Shown one piece after another: positions 32,440 to 38,694 of a stretch of DNA of 46,395 nt. The notes under the pieces were generated by a model, which saw nothing but the letters and a program-made list of their open reading frames with translations, ran no database searches and was not told where the DNA came from. Within the stretch, counting starts at the first letter, position 1. Each line of letters opens with the position of its first letter. The DNA comes from Phycisphaeraceae bacterium (GTDB lineage Bacteria > Planctomycetota > Phycisphaerae > Phycisphaerales > Phycisphaeraceae): positions 1 through 46,395 of the forward strand of contig JADLAP010000305.1 in the NCBI GenBank assembly GCA_020848195.1, given 5' to 3'. A program made the position numbers and the translations under genes.

Positions 32440-33382
32440 TTGCTTCCCTCATCATTTCGTCGGCGAGCTTTGCGCCTCGCATGGCACTCATGTACACGTC
32501 AAGAGTCCGGTCACCTGTGCTTTCCTCATTTCTGCCGTTGCCCTTTGTCTCTGCCTGCCGCGCCAAAATCCTACTGTTGAATGACGCATAGTTTTTTACG
32601 AATACTGAAAAGCTGTACCCATTTTTTGCATACCATGCGTTATTTGTCCTGATATATTGCTCATAGCGATCGGTGATCTCTTCGAGTCTTTTTCCGTCAC
32701 TTCGCAACCTGGCAAATTCTTTTGCATCGGCGAGAGTCCACAACGGCGGTTCGTCAAATTCAATCTGGAATATCCTGTTTCCTTGCTCCACCTTCCAGTG
32801 CTCAAACTCCTGCTGATAGCGTGGGGGGATGGCGCTTTTCTCCCTCGTGTTATCTTGCAGGGTTCTATTTGCAGAGTTCTTTGCAGTGTTCGAAGGAACT
32901 GGGGTTCCTGGGTGGGCGGAACTGTGGTTCCTGTGTACCCCGGAACTGGGGTTCCTGGGTGGGCGGAACTGTGGTTCCTGGGTAGGGGCGGAACTGGGGT
33001 TCCTGGGTGGTTTTGCTGATTCTTCAATAAGTGACAACTGATCTTCAGATTTTTGAACACGTTTTTTTCCACGTCCATTTTCACGATCAAGAAAAACGTG
33101 CATCGCTTTCATGATACCGTGATAGCGATATTGATTTGATGACCCGGCAACTCTTTTAACTGTGATCAAGTCTTTTCTTTTTTCGAGCCGTAATATGATG
33201 TCTCTGACATACCGTTCACTGATGTGCATTCGTTTCGCAATTGTAGCCTCCGAAGGGTATGAGTAGCCTTTTCCATTGTGATCGTGGTCGAGCAAATGCC
33301 AAATACACTCCTTCTCAACGGATGACAGGTTCAATTCAGCGCCGTACCTCATTACGAGGTTTCGAAGTATGTGAATATCCAT
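32429..33382 (-). CDS. Replication initiator with winged-helix domain and internal origin
   Basis: 317-aa protein. Residues ~15-90 form a helix_turn_helix_36-type domain (VEKECIWHLLDHDHNGKGYS, ATIAKRMHISERYVRDIILR, LEKRKDLITVKRV). Residues ~120-175 are a Pro/Ser/Asn-rich linker encoded by five DNA iterons. The C-terminal half (LTLADAKEF-like, ITDRYEQYIRTNNAWYAKNG) is likely to contact the helicase-loading partner encoded next. The layout (DNA-binding N-terminus, origin repeats in the middle of the gene, partner-binding C-terminus) is that of lambda O. Likely initiates theta replication with host polymerase. Confidence 0.75.
   Translation of the reverse strand: MDIHILRNLVMRYGAELNLSSVEKECIWHLLDHDHNGKGYSYPSEATIAKRMHISERYVRDIILRLEKRKDLITVKRVAGSSNQYRYHGIMKAMHVFLDRENGRGKKRVQKSEDQLSLIEESAKPPRNPSSAPTQEPQFRPPRNPSSGVHRNHSSAHPGTPVPSNTAKNSANRTLQDNTREKSAIPPRYQQEFEHWKVEQGNRIFQIEFDEPPLWTLADAKEFARLRSDGKRLEEITDRYEQYIRTNNAWYAKNGYSFSVFVKNYASFNSRILARQAETKGNGRNEESTGDRTLDVYMSAMRGAKLADEMMREANAQ
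32895..33003. repeat. Five iterons, predicted replication origin inside the initiator gene
   Basis: Five copies of the palindrome GGAAC-N4-GTTCC at 32895, 32918, 32942, 32965 and 32990 (14 bp each), alternating ggaactggggttcc and ggaactgtggttcc. Copy spacings are 23, 24, 23 and 25 bp, roughly two helical turns. Most spacings are not multiples of three, so the encoded peptide changes frame between copies and selection must act on the DNA. An AT-rich stretch (about 33011-33070) lies next to it. This matches an iteron origin. Confidence 0.8.
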
Positions 33383-33603
33383 TGATGCATCCTTAAATAC
33401 AAAGCCCCGATCCGAGCCGGGGCACCTCCACAGCCGCGCTAAGGAACGACTGTGAAGACGGCTCGAATCGAGGCTCTTAGGTGAGACGCGATTCGATACC
33501 TTAGACTTGAGCGCGTGCCCGGCGCCGAACCATCGGCGTTTCGCCGCAGTTCTGTGCAGTCATTTTTGACCGCGCCAAAACTTACTAAATATTTTTTTAA
33601 AAG
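33383..33603 (-). promoter_or_regulatory. Structured leader region upstream of the initiator gene
   Basis: 221 bp without a gene. Besides the terminator-like hairpin, there are cgaatcg/cgattcg arms (about 33452-33490) and a cacag...ctgtg pair. A TTAGTA/AT-rich stretch (33578-33600) could hold a minus-strand promoter. The region looks like a folded RNA leader; I cannot assign it to a known riboswitch class. Confidence 0.45.
33395..33423 (-). terminator. Attenuator-like hairpin just before the initiator gene
   Basis: On the minus strand gccccggctcggatcggggc forms a 6-bp GC stem followed by TTTGTATTT, about 13 bases before the initiator ATG at 33382. A terminator in this place would restrict replication gene expression unless bypassed. 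Confidence 0.65.
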
Positions 33604-34173
33604 TCAAGCGGTTTCCTGTTGATCTGGAACCCAACTTTCTAAAATTCTACGTTCGCATTTTGACCATCCTGGACGCTTGAGAAGTTCTTTAATTTTAGGG
33701 CCGATTTGAATAGCAATCTCGTCATAACATCCTATAAGCATTAAGCCCAGTTTCTCCTCCCAGAAAGATTTTGATCGCGGAGGGGGAAGAATTCTCCCCA
33801 CCGTTTCAAATGGAGGCTCATAAATAAATCCCCATATCGGTGAGACAGCTTTGCACGCTTCCGCGAACGAGCACCTTTCCGCGAACGAGCACGCTTCCGC
33901 GAACGAGCAACCTTTCGCGAACGAGCACCATTCTGCGAACGAGCACCTTTCCGCGAACGAGCACCCTTCCGCGAAAGAGCACCCTTCCGCGAAAGAGCAA
34001 CCATCCCCGAAAGAGCAACCTTTCGCGAATGAACAACCTTCCGTGAATGAACACCCTTCCGCGAAAGAGCACCCTTTCGCGAATGAACCAAAAGAATAAT
34101 ACCCAGATGGGCATTGCGTAATTCCATTGACGATCTCAAAATTTTTAAAATCGTCGATTGAATATTTTGGCAT
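33604..34173 (-). CDS. Hexapeptide-repeat protein with cysteine ladder
   Basis: 189 aa. Thirteen consecutive hexapeptides of form S-F-x-x-x-C (SFAKGC, SFAEGC, SFTEGC, SFGDGC, SFAERC...) occupy residues ~32-110. Read as F-A-E-G-C-S they fit the left-handed beta-helix hexad [hydrophobic]-[GAED]-x-x-[small]-x, with Cys at the small inward position, so a helix of about four turns with an internal ladder of Cys is predicted. The C-terminal ~75 residues are a helical domain (FWEEKLGLMLIGCYDEIAIQ). No acyltransferase motif is present. Starts with an aagga Shine-Dalgarno sequence. Function unknown. Confidence 0.7.
   Translation of the reverse strand: MPKYSIDDFKNFEIVNGITQCPSGYYSFGSFAKGCSFAEGCSFTEGCSFAKGCSFGDGCSFAEGCSFAEGCSFAERCSFAEWCSFAKGCSFAEACSFAERCSFAEACKAVSPIWGFIYEPPFETVGRILPPPRSKSFWEEKLGLMLIGCYDEIAIQIGPKIKELLKRPGWSKCERRILESWVPDQQETA
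33853..34088. repeat. 18-bp tandem repeat coding the cysteine hexapeptides
   Basis: About thirteen copies of an 18-bp unit, on the plus strand close to gcgaacgagcacctttcc, with point differences. The antisense ORFs listed over it (SANEH repeats) are mirror images of this repeat and not genes. Confidence 0.85.
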
Positions 34174-34366
34174 AGATTTTTCCTTTTAAATCCGAGCGGC
34201 ATATCCATGCCGCTGACAGCGGCTTTCCGACGTTTACGGGGCTTAGAGCTTTGATGTTATCGCTGCCGGGCCCGTTCGCGGTGGCCTTTGCCGCCCGGGA
34301 TTATTTTCGATGCCCCGGCGCGCGAAACCGGGGCAGTGAAGGATGAGCGTCTTGCGACGCGGGTAG
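34174..34366 (-). promoter_or_regulatory. Intergenic region with several strong hairpins
   Basis: 193 bp. Minus-strand hairpins include gcgtcgcaagacgc (GCAA tetraloop), gccccggtttcgcgcgccgg closing with ggc (34312-34334), ccgggc...gcccgg, and overlapping gccgctgtcagcggc and gcggcatggatatgccgc, which cannot form together. The last pair lies 35 bp before the hexapeptide gene, as in a switchable leader. Confidence 0.5.
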
Positions 34367-34651
34367 CTATTTTTTTGCCGAGCGTTTCGCCATGCTCAAT
34401 TGCAATTGGGCGCTTTGCTCGGCGTATTTAATTTGATCGCGAACACAATCATAATCTGCTGTTCTTTTCTCCATACATGACTTGGAAAAATCAAGCAGAT
34501 AAATCGCCAGCTCATGGCTTGCCCCAATCTTCAGCGCAGCGATAGTTCCGAGCAACACGGAAGACACAGCGCAATCAACCTCGAGCCATTCGAGTGCAAG
34601 TTTCCAAAGCTCGATTTGTAGCTGAGATTTTTTTTCGTCGTTTGAGTTCAT
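34367..34651 (-). CDS. Hypothetical helical protein (94 aa)
   Basis: Unrecognised, all-helical by sequence: QLQIELWKLALEWLEVDCAV, LLGTIAALKIGASHELAIYL, CVRDQIKYAEQSAQLQLSMA. The track begins at a TTG at 34687; the ATG at 34651 (MNSNDEKKSQ) is a more usual start, though neither has a good Shine-Dalgarno sequence. First gene downstream of the tRNA region on the minus strand. Confidence 0.55.
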   Translation of the reverse strand: MNSNDEKKSQLQIELWKLALEWLEVDCAVSSVLLGTIAALKIGASHELAIYLLDFSKSCMEKRTADYDCVRDQIKYAEQSAQLQLSMAKRSAKK

Positions 34652-34743
34652 ATCATGGTGGTTTAATGAATTTTTTAGATTTCTCAACGCGCGGCGCGCG
34701 GCCGGTGAAGGCGAATTCCACGCGGATTGAGAACATGCTTTGT

Positions 34744-34832
34744 GCGGCGCAGCCGGATTCGAACCGACAATCTCAAACCCTTTCGGGAGTGCTTTTACCT
34801 CAAAAGCTTTACGCCATGATTTTGTACGCCGC
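34744..34832 (-). tRNA. Class II tRNA-like element, possibly degenerate Leu
   Basis: 89 nt. Acceptor arms gcggcgta / tgcgccgc pair over 8 bp. There is a normal T arm (gtcgg-ttcgaat-ccggc), a long variable arm (ctcccgaaagggtttgag) and a cttttgaggtaaaag hairpin at the anticodon position, whose centre GAG would suit Leu. The D arm is poorly formed and the anticodon loop lacks T33 in its best pairing. It may be a decayed tRNA-Leu or a tRNA mimic. Confidence 0.45.
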
Positions 34833-34887
34833 TATTAGACTCATTCGCTGTCACGTACAAAATTTGCCAGAATCCTTACATTTTTTT

Positions 34888-34925
34888 TGGAGAGAGCATC
34901 GAAGGACTCACAAGCGTTGCTCTCT
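34888..34925 (-). other. Acceptor-like hairpin ending in CCA
   Basis: Minus strand: 8-bp stem agagagca / tgctctct, 19-nt loop, then CCA followed by a run of A. It resembles the terminal stem and 3' end of a tRNA without its D and anticodon arms. It lies between the tRNA-Leu and the class II tRNA-like element. Confidence 0.4.
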
Positions 34926-34928
34926 TTG

Positions 34929-35012
34929 TGCGAATCCAGGGATTTGAACCCTGACGGCCTTTCGGCCACCGGCTCCTAAGGCCGGCGCGTCTGCCAGTTC
35001 CGCCAGACTCGC
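34929..35012 (-). tRNA. tRNA-Leu(UAG)
   Basis: Complete 84-nt class II tRNA. Acceptor gcgagtc/gattcgc with A73. The anticodon arm ccggc-cttaggа-gccgg gives TAG; variable stem ggcc-gaaa-ggcc; T arm caggg-ttcaaat-ccctg. CCA is not encoded. Reads CUA and related Leu codons, probably to support late translation. Confidence 0.93.
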
Positions 35013-35072
35013 AAGTGATGAAGTTCGGCTACACCACAACAGCTTTGGCTGGGCACCATACCCACTCGCCTT

Positions 35073-35123
35073 CACAGATTCGAACTGTGCCACCTAACTT
35101 CATCTTGTAGGACTCGAACCTAC
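35073..35123 (-). other. Two isolated tRNA T-arm-like hairpins
   Basis: Minus strand gtagg-ttcgagt-cctac (35107-35123) and cacag-ttcgaat-ctgtg (35073-35089) are canonical T arms. Neither has a matching D or anticodon arm in the usual place. The second is enclosed by 9-bp arms gatgaagtt/aacttcatc (35017-35025 and 35096-35104), an 88-nt unit of about tRNA size. Likely tRNA remnants or tRNA mimics. Confidence 0.5.
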
Positions 35124-35128
35124 CATAG

Positions 35129-35200
35129 TAGCGCCGGCGCGACTCGAACGCGCGACCTCTTGGTTATGAGCCAAGCGAGCTTCCGCTGCTCTACGGCGCG
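35129..35200 (-). tRNA. tRNA-Met(CAU) with initiator-like features
   Basis: 72 nt. Anticodon loop ctcataa, stem cttgg/ccaag; T arm gcgcg-ttcgagt-cgcgc; D arm gagc...gctc. The end positions are C1 opposite T72 (unpaired), and the D stem has A11:T24. Both are marks of bacterial initiator tRNA. It has two of the three G:C pairs that initiators carry next to the anticodon loop. Elongator Met or Ile(CAU) cannot be excluded. No encoded CCA. Confidence 0.8.
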
Positions 35201-35509
35201 ATGGGAGCCTTCCGCGAAGCGTTTTGCCTGATCAGTAAGCGTACTCGCACAAAACTTGGAAGGCATATAATCTCGGCGCGGCCTTTCAGACCGCTTTCAG
35301 CGCCGTGGTACACGGTGCGCCGAGAGCATTTTATCGCTTTCGCTGCGGATTGACCTCGTATTTTGCCTGCCGTCTGCGTCAATCAGTAGCCCGACGGCCT
35401 GTTTCTGTGGCTTTCAACCATCCGGCATCGCCACCCGCTTTCATCCCTGGCCGGTGGCGCAATGCTAACGCTTAGCAGCCGCTTCGGGGAGGTGGCGAAG
35501 CCAGACGGG
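35201..35509. other. Gene-free, highly structured 309-bp region
   Basis: The only ORF here is a weak one overlapping the tRNA. Strong inverted repeats: gccttcc/ggaaggc (35206-35264), ctcggcgc/gcgccgag (35272-35324) enclosing ccgtggtacacgg, gccgtc/gacggc (35369-35398), cgccacc/ggtggcg (35429-35459) and cttcg/cgaag near 35482. A TATAAT occurs at 35266. Candidate non-coding RNA or leader; not assigned. Confidence 0.45.
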
Positions 35510-36589
35510 TTATACTTTTTCCGATGGGATCCAACTCTCAACGAGCATTCTCATCTTGCCGAGCACGGCCGCTTGTGCTGGCTTGGCAAGGTCGTCAATC
35601 TTTTTGACGCGACGATCTGCGAGTTCTTGTTTGCAAGCCGCGTCAAACTTGTCTACCTTTCCGAGTTCCCTTGCTTTTTCTCTCCACTCGGTCATTGAGA
35701 CGCGCGTTTCGTTAATCTCGTCTGCCGGCGCCGGCGAAGCTGGAGCTTGCTGGCCTGGAGTCTCGGGCTCGTTTTTCTCTCCGGCTTCGCGCGGCTCTTC
35801 CGGCATATCATCGACGCGGCGAACCTGTTTCGTTTGGAACGATGCACCGTGTTGCGGTCGATCATTTACGATGCTACTTTTTTTTTCATCAGGTTCATCA
35901 GGAATTTCAGTAAAAGCAGTATCGATATGATGATTGTTTTCATGGACGTCATCTTCAATATCTTGAGTAAAAAGATCACTACCACCCGTTGCAGTAATGA
36001 CAGCATCCACGAACGCGCGTTTTTTCGCCATTTTCAAGCAAGTATTGTAGAAGTCAGCTGGGTTGTCATGTTCCACACGATCATTGCTGAATTTTATCAC
36101 ATTCCATTTCGCTCCGATTTTCTTCACACCGAATCCCTTGCCGCCGATAAGGTCGGCTTTTTTAGCCGCGTCTTTTTCCTTCCAATAGTTCTGTGGCACC
36201 GGCCCGACGACTTCGGGGTCTGCTTTGCGCCAACGGTATTTACTTTCCATCGTGGAGCAACTTCCAACACCTTCGGCAAGAAAGTTTCCACTGGTGATGT
36301 GTGAAAGAGTGCAGACACAACTATATTCTCGATGATCACCGTTATTGAGTTGTGTCGTTGTTACCAAAAATCGCGGTGCAAAACGAAAAGTCATTGCCAG
36401 CTTTTCTGCACCGGACTTGTACAGCGTGGCTTTTTGTGTGCCGGGGATCGTGCCGTAATGTTCGTCCTTGACCATCACAGAGTTTTTGATCTGCGCAATT
36501 TTTTGAACTTGCGAAATGACATCATTAACTGCCAGTTCATCGCGTTGCGCTAACGCGGTCTCTTTGAATTTTACAACTGCTTTGCTCAT
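35510..36589 (-). CDS. Conserved phage recombination-type protein
   Basis: 359 aa from the ATG at 36589 (gagg upstream); the track adds 28 codons. The N-terminal ~215 residues contain GTIPGTQKATLYKSGAEKLA, YSCVCTL, CSTMESKYRWR and FYNTCLKMAKKRAFVDAVIT followed by TGGSDLFTQDIEDD. I know this block from many phage proteins found beside recombination genes, where a single-strand annealing role is suspected. The rest is an acidic Pro-rich linker and a small helical C-terminal domain. The start overlaps the preceding coiled-coil gene by 4 bases. Confidence 0.65.
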   Translation of the reverse strand: MSKAVVKFKETALAQRDELAVNDVISQVQKIAQIKNSVMVKDEHYGTIPGTQKATLYKSGAEKLAMTFRFAPRFLVTTTQLNNGDHREYSCVCTLSHITSGNFLAEGVGSCSTMESKYRWRKADPEVVGPVPQNYWKEKDAAKKADLIGGKGFGVKKIGAKWNVIKFSNDRVEHDNPADFYNTCLKMAKKRAFVDAVITATGGSDLFTQDIEDDVHENNHHIDTAFTEIPDEPDEKKSSIVNDRPQHGASFQTKQVRRVDDMPEEPREAGEKNEPETPGQQAPASPAPADEINETRVSMTEWREKARELGKVDKFDAACKQELADRRVKKIDDLAKPAQAAVLGKMRMLVESWIPSEKV

Positions 36590-37260
36590 GACGCCCTCGC
36601 ACTGAGAATTTCTTCTTCGTAAAACTCCATGCCGGGGCATTCTCTCCAACCCTGGCGTACCATCCCGACGCAATCCACAGAAACGAATTGCGCAAGGTTT
36701 TGATTGGCGGCCGCCGCCTGGATGAATGCCGACATATTGGTGATTTTGGCTTTCAAAACCTTCTTGGCACTGATGCCGGCAGCCTTTGGCACTGTGCTCG
36801 CCACGGCGACGATGGGCGCTGAAACATTCGCGGCAGCTTCGCGGTACATTTCGGCGTTGAGTTCGTTGCCGCGCTTTGCGTTGTCTTTGGCGTTTCGTTC
36901 AAGCCGCTTGCGCTCGGCTGCGGCCTTAGCATCCGCTTCAGCTTGCAGTCGCGCTTGCTGCTCGCGTCGCTGGCGCTCTTGTTCCGATTGAAACTCAATC
37001 ATCTTGCGTTTCAAAAGTGATTCGAAAAAGTCAATCTTATCGGTGAAACTTTTTTCACGCGCAACGATAGTCTTCCACGCCGTATGTGCCGCCGACTTCA
37101 TCTCTGCGAAATGAGCGACGATGGCGTTGCGATGACGTTTCAAAGCAATCAGTTCGTTGCTGGCAAGCAAATACTGATTGCTATTTTCTACGAGAAAGCT
37201 TTCAACGCGCGCTTTAATGCTATCGAAATCAATCTCAGGTTTTTGCAATTGAAGTTCCAT
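36586..37260 (-). CDS. Coiled-coil partner of the recombination-type protein
   Basis: 224 aa. Residues ~25-130 are a long charged helix (KRHRNAIVAHFAEMKSAAHT, SEQERQRREQQARLQAEADA). The C-terminal ~70 residues form a small domain (ITNMSAFIQAAAANQNLAQF, ECPGMEFYEEEILSARAS). Many phages encode a protein of this build directly before an annealing or exonuclease gene. Exact function unknown; coupling to 35510-36589 suggests a complex. Confidence 0.65.
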   Translation of the reverse strand: MELQLQKPEIDFDSIKARVESFLVENSNQYLLASNELIALKRHRNAIVAHFAEMKSAAHTAWKTIVAREKSFTDKIDFFESLLKRKMIEFQSEQERQRREQQARLQAEADAKAAAERKRLERNAKDNAKRGNELNAEMYREAAANVSAPIVAVASTVPKAAGISAKKVLKAKITNMSAFIQAAAANQNLAQFVSVDCVGMVRQGWRECPGMEFYEEEILSARAS

Positions 37261-37277
37261 AAACCAATCTCTTAAAT

Positions 37278-37326
37278 AAAGCCCACCGGCGCCCGTTTTG
37301 GGCTTGGGGTTTTATGCGGGCGCCGG
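37278..37326 (-). promoter_or_regulatory. Mutually exclusive hairpins (attenuator-like leader)
   Basis: On the minus strand, ccggcgccc (37318-37326) pairs perfectly with gggcgccgg (37286-37294). The alternative agccc...gggctttattt uses bases inside and just after that stem and looks like a terminator. It lies just upstream of the 36586-37260 gene, whose ATG is at 37260. Confidence 0.6.
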
Positions 37327-37436
37327 CAAGCGTCGAGTCAATTTTTTCCATCAGAATTACCTCGGGCGAGGGCGAATCTCGCTAACTTCACGAGCATGCG
37401 CATTCGTATCGCCTGAGGCGTTCACTTCGTGTGAAC

Positions 37437-37622
37437 CTACTCTTCGGCTTCATCACAATTTTCATTCCCCCACTCGCCCCACCAATCGGCAATTTCATCA
37501 TGGCCCAGGTACGGGCCGGACTTCACCAGCGCCTCGTGGGCACAGTCCGGGAATTTTTGTGTCTTCTCGTTCAGCGCTTCGGTGTGCTCAAAAAGCGCGG
37601 CGAGTTTTTCTAAGAGTTCCAT
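37437..37622 (-). CDS. Small acidic hypothetical protein (61 aa)
   Basis: MELLEKLAALFEHTEALNEK... with C-terminal GHDEIADWWGEWGNENCDEA. Composition is that of a real acidic phage protein, and it is in line with the minus-strand operon. No clear Shine-Dalgarno sequence and no family. Strongly acidic small phage proteins sometimes mimic DNA, but nothing here shows that. Confidence 0.5.
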   Translation of the reverse strand: MELLEKLAALFEHTEALNEKTQKFPDCAHEALVKSGPYLGHDEIADWWGEWGNENCDEAEE

Positions 37623-37690
37623 AATTTTTCGACTGTTTTCAAAATTCAGTTAATTTGCCGCAGCCGCCCGACTCGCGCCGGGCTTTCCAA

Positions 37691-37927
37691 CTACAGTTCG
37701 CCTTCGATCTGATACGTGATTTCGTCGAGATCGGCATTGTCCGGTAGATCAGACATTTTTGCCGTTTCCCATTTCGCTGGCGTGGCAACGCCAGTGCTAT
37801 CACCGACAGATCCGTCCTCGCTGATAAACGCGAATTGCGCTCCAAATCCTTCGCCGAACATGACGGCGAATTTATTTTCGTCATTTCCAGACCATTCTGT
37901 TACCTTTACGAGCTTTGGCTTCTCCAT
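37691..37927 (-). CDS. Small hypothetical protein (78 aa)
   Basis: The ATG at 37927 (MEKPKLVKVTEWSGND) has aaggaga upstream; a longer form from 37960 is possible. It is a beta-rich small acidic domain (NKFAVMFGEGFGAQFAFISE, DLDEITYQIEGEL). First gene of the minus-strand early operon, directly downstream of the operator region at 38.07-38.12 kb, so it is probably expressed early. Confidence 0.6.
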   Translation of the reverse strand: MEKPKLVKVTEWSGNDENKFAVMFGEGFGAQFAFISEDGSVGDSTGVATPAKWETAKMSDLPDNADLDEITYQIEGEL

Positions 37928-38071
37928 TTTCTCAATCTCCTTTTTCGTGAGTCGCTTCATTGCAATCACTATTTTTCTTTCTGCGACAATACATCATTCA
38001 ACTTCCGTGCCGCAAATTGTTTCACGTGAAACAAAGACTTACGCGACCGTCATATTCATAGGTGGTAAATA

Positions 38072-38122
38072 ATTGGCCATGTGCATGGCGAAAATTGGCC
38101 AGATGTGGGCGAAAATTAGCCA
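38072..38122. promoter_or_regulatory. Operator-like array in the divergent intergenic region
   Basis: Three copies of ATT(G/A)GCCA at 38072, 38094 and 38115, spaced 22 and 21 bp (two helical turns). The last two are part of the larger unit GGCGAAAATT(G/A)GCCA, with dyad TGGC-N8-GCCA. They lie between the divergent units starting at 37927 (minus) and 38260 (plus), next to the plus promoter. Apart from these and the promoter, the 332-bp gap holds no gene. Confidence 0.7.
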
Positions 38123-38126
38123 GTGC

Positions 38127-38155
38127 TTGGAAACATTTTGCTGTAAGTGTATAAT
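38127..38155 (+). promoter_or_regulatory. Sigma70-like promoter for the 38260 unit
   Basis: TTGGAA (38127-38132), 17-bp spacer, TATAAT (38150-38155). It starts 4 bases after the third operator repeat, so a bound protein would block or contact polymerase. It leaves a leader of about 100 nt before the ATG at 38260. Confidence 0.75.
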
Positions 38156-38259
38156 AATAAGTAGCGCTTTTTATGCACAACGATTGCAATAAATAATAGC
38201 GTGAGCGCAATGAAGCGACTCACAAAAGCGGCGACCGTGTTAGAGTCGCAAGGTCAAAA

Positions 38260-38694
38260 ATGAACCTCCAACAGTCCCTTCAGTTTTTAAACCAATCGAG
38301 CGAAAAACTCGAAAAATCGCGCGCCCGCCTGGATAAGGCATGTCGCATTATCGCCGATAAAATAAGTCTGTCCGAAGCAGCCCGAGACGGCGATAACGTT
38401 ACAGTCGATGGCCGCGTTTACCAGGTGACACGAATGGAATCACGATCACTTGGCTCAGAATGGTTTCTTGCCAGCATGGAAGATTCTGAATATCGGCGAG
38501 GTTTTATTTGCGTCGAAAAAGGCCACTATCTTCATGGCGATTTCAATTGTTGGTTGGAGCCGGCACCGCGCAACGACAAGGTTAATTTTGCTACCCACGC
38601 TGCCGAGATCGTTAATGCGTTTGCGGCTTTGTGGGAAGAGCGTGCGAATACCGCCGATAATGCAGCGAAAAGTGCAGAGTCGGTGAAAAATTAG
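38260..38694 (+). CDS. Hypothetical early protein (144 aa)
   Basis: Aagg Shine-Dalgarno sequence before the ATG. N-terminal helix (NQSSEKLEKSRARLDKACRI), a beta middle (GDNVTVDGRVYQVTRMESRS, RRGFICVEKGHYLHGDFN) and a helical Ala-rich end. No family recognised. First gene of the only plus-strand unit outside the late operon, under direct control of the operator region, so a regulatory or early host-takeover role is possible. Confidence 0.65.
   Translation: MNLQQSLQFLNQSSEKLEKSRARLDKACRIIADKISLSEAARDGDNVTVDGRVYQVTRMESRSLGSEWFLASMEDSEYRRGFICVEKGHYLHGDFNCWLEPAPRNDKVNFATHAAEIVNAFAALWEERANTADNAAKSAESVKN

Noticed and set aside
32895-33003. Protein-level tandem repeat in the initiator linker
   Set aside because: Copy spacing of 23-25 bp mostly breaks codon phase, so the conserved unit is DNA, not peptide.
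32657-33041. Plus-strand ORFs with GTGVPGW repeats
   Set aside because: Produced by the iteron DNA read on the opposite strand of the initiator gene; no start signals and not in line with neighbours.
33851-34099. Plus-strand ORFs of SANEH-type repeats (and the other frames over this tract)
   Set aside because: They are antisense mirror images of the cysteine-hexapeptide gene; the minus frame has a Shine-Dalgarno sequence, a unique N-terminus and a C-terminal domain, the others do not.
35191-35382. Minus-strand 63-aa ORF
   Set aside because: Overlaps the tRNA-Met 5' end and the hairpin region; no Shine-Dalgarno sequence and no protein-like pattern.
35462-35519. Plus-strand ggggaggtggcgaagccagacg resembling the 5' half of a class II tRNA
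   Set aside because: No T arm or anticodon arm follows; it runs into the stop of the minus-strand gene at 35510 and is better explained as a cttcg/cgaag hairpin.
38022-38210. Minus-strand 62-aa ORF in the divergent control region
   Set aside because: Covers the operator repeats and the plus promoter, has no Shine-Dalgarno sequence and a translation dominated by the DNA repeat.
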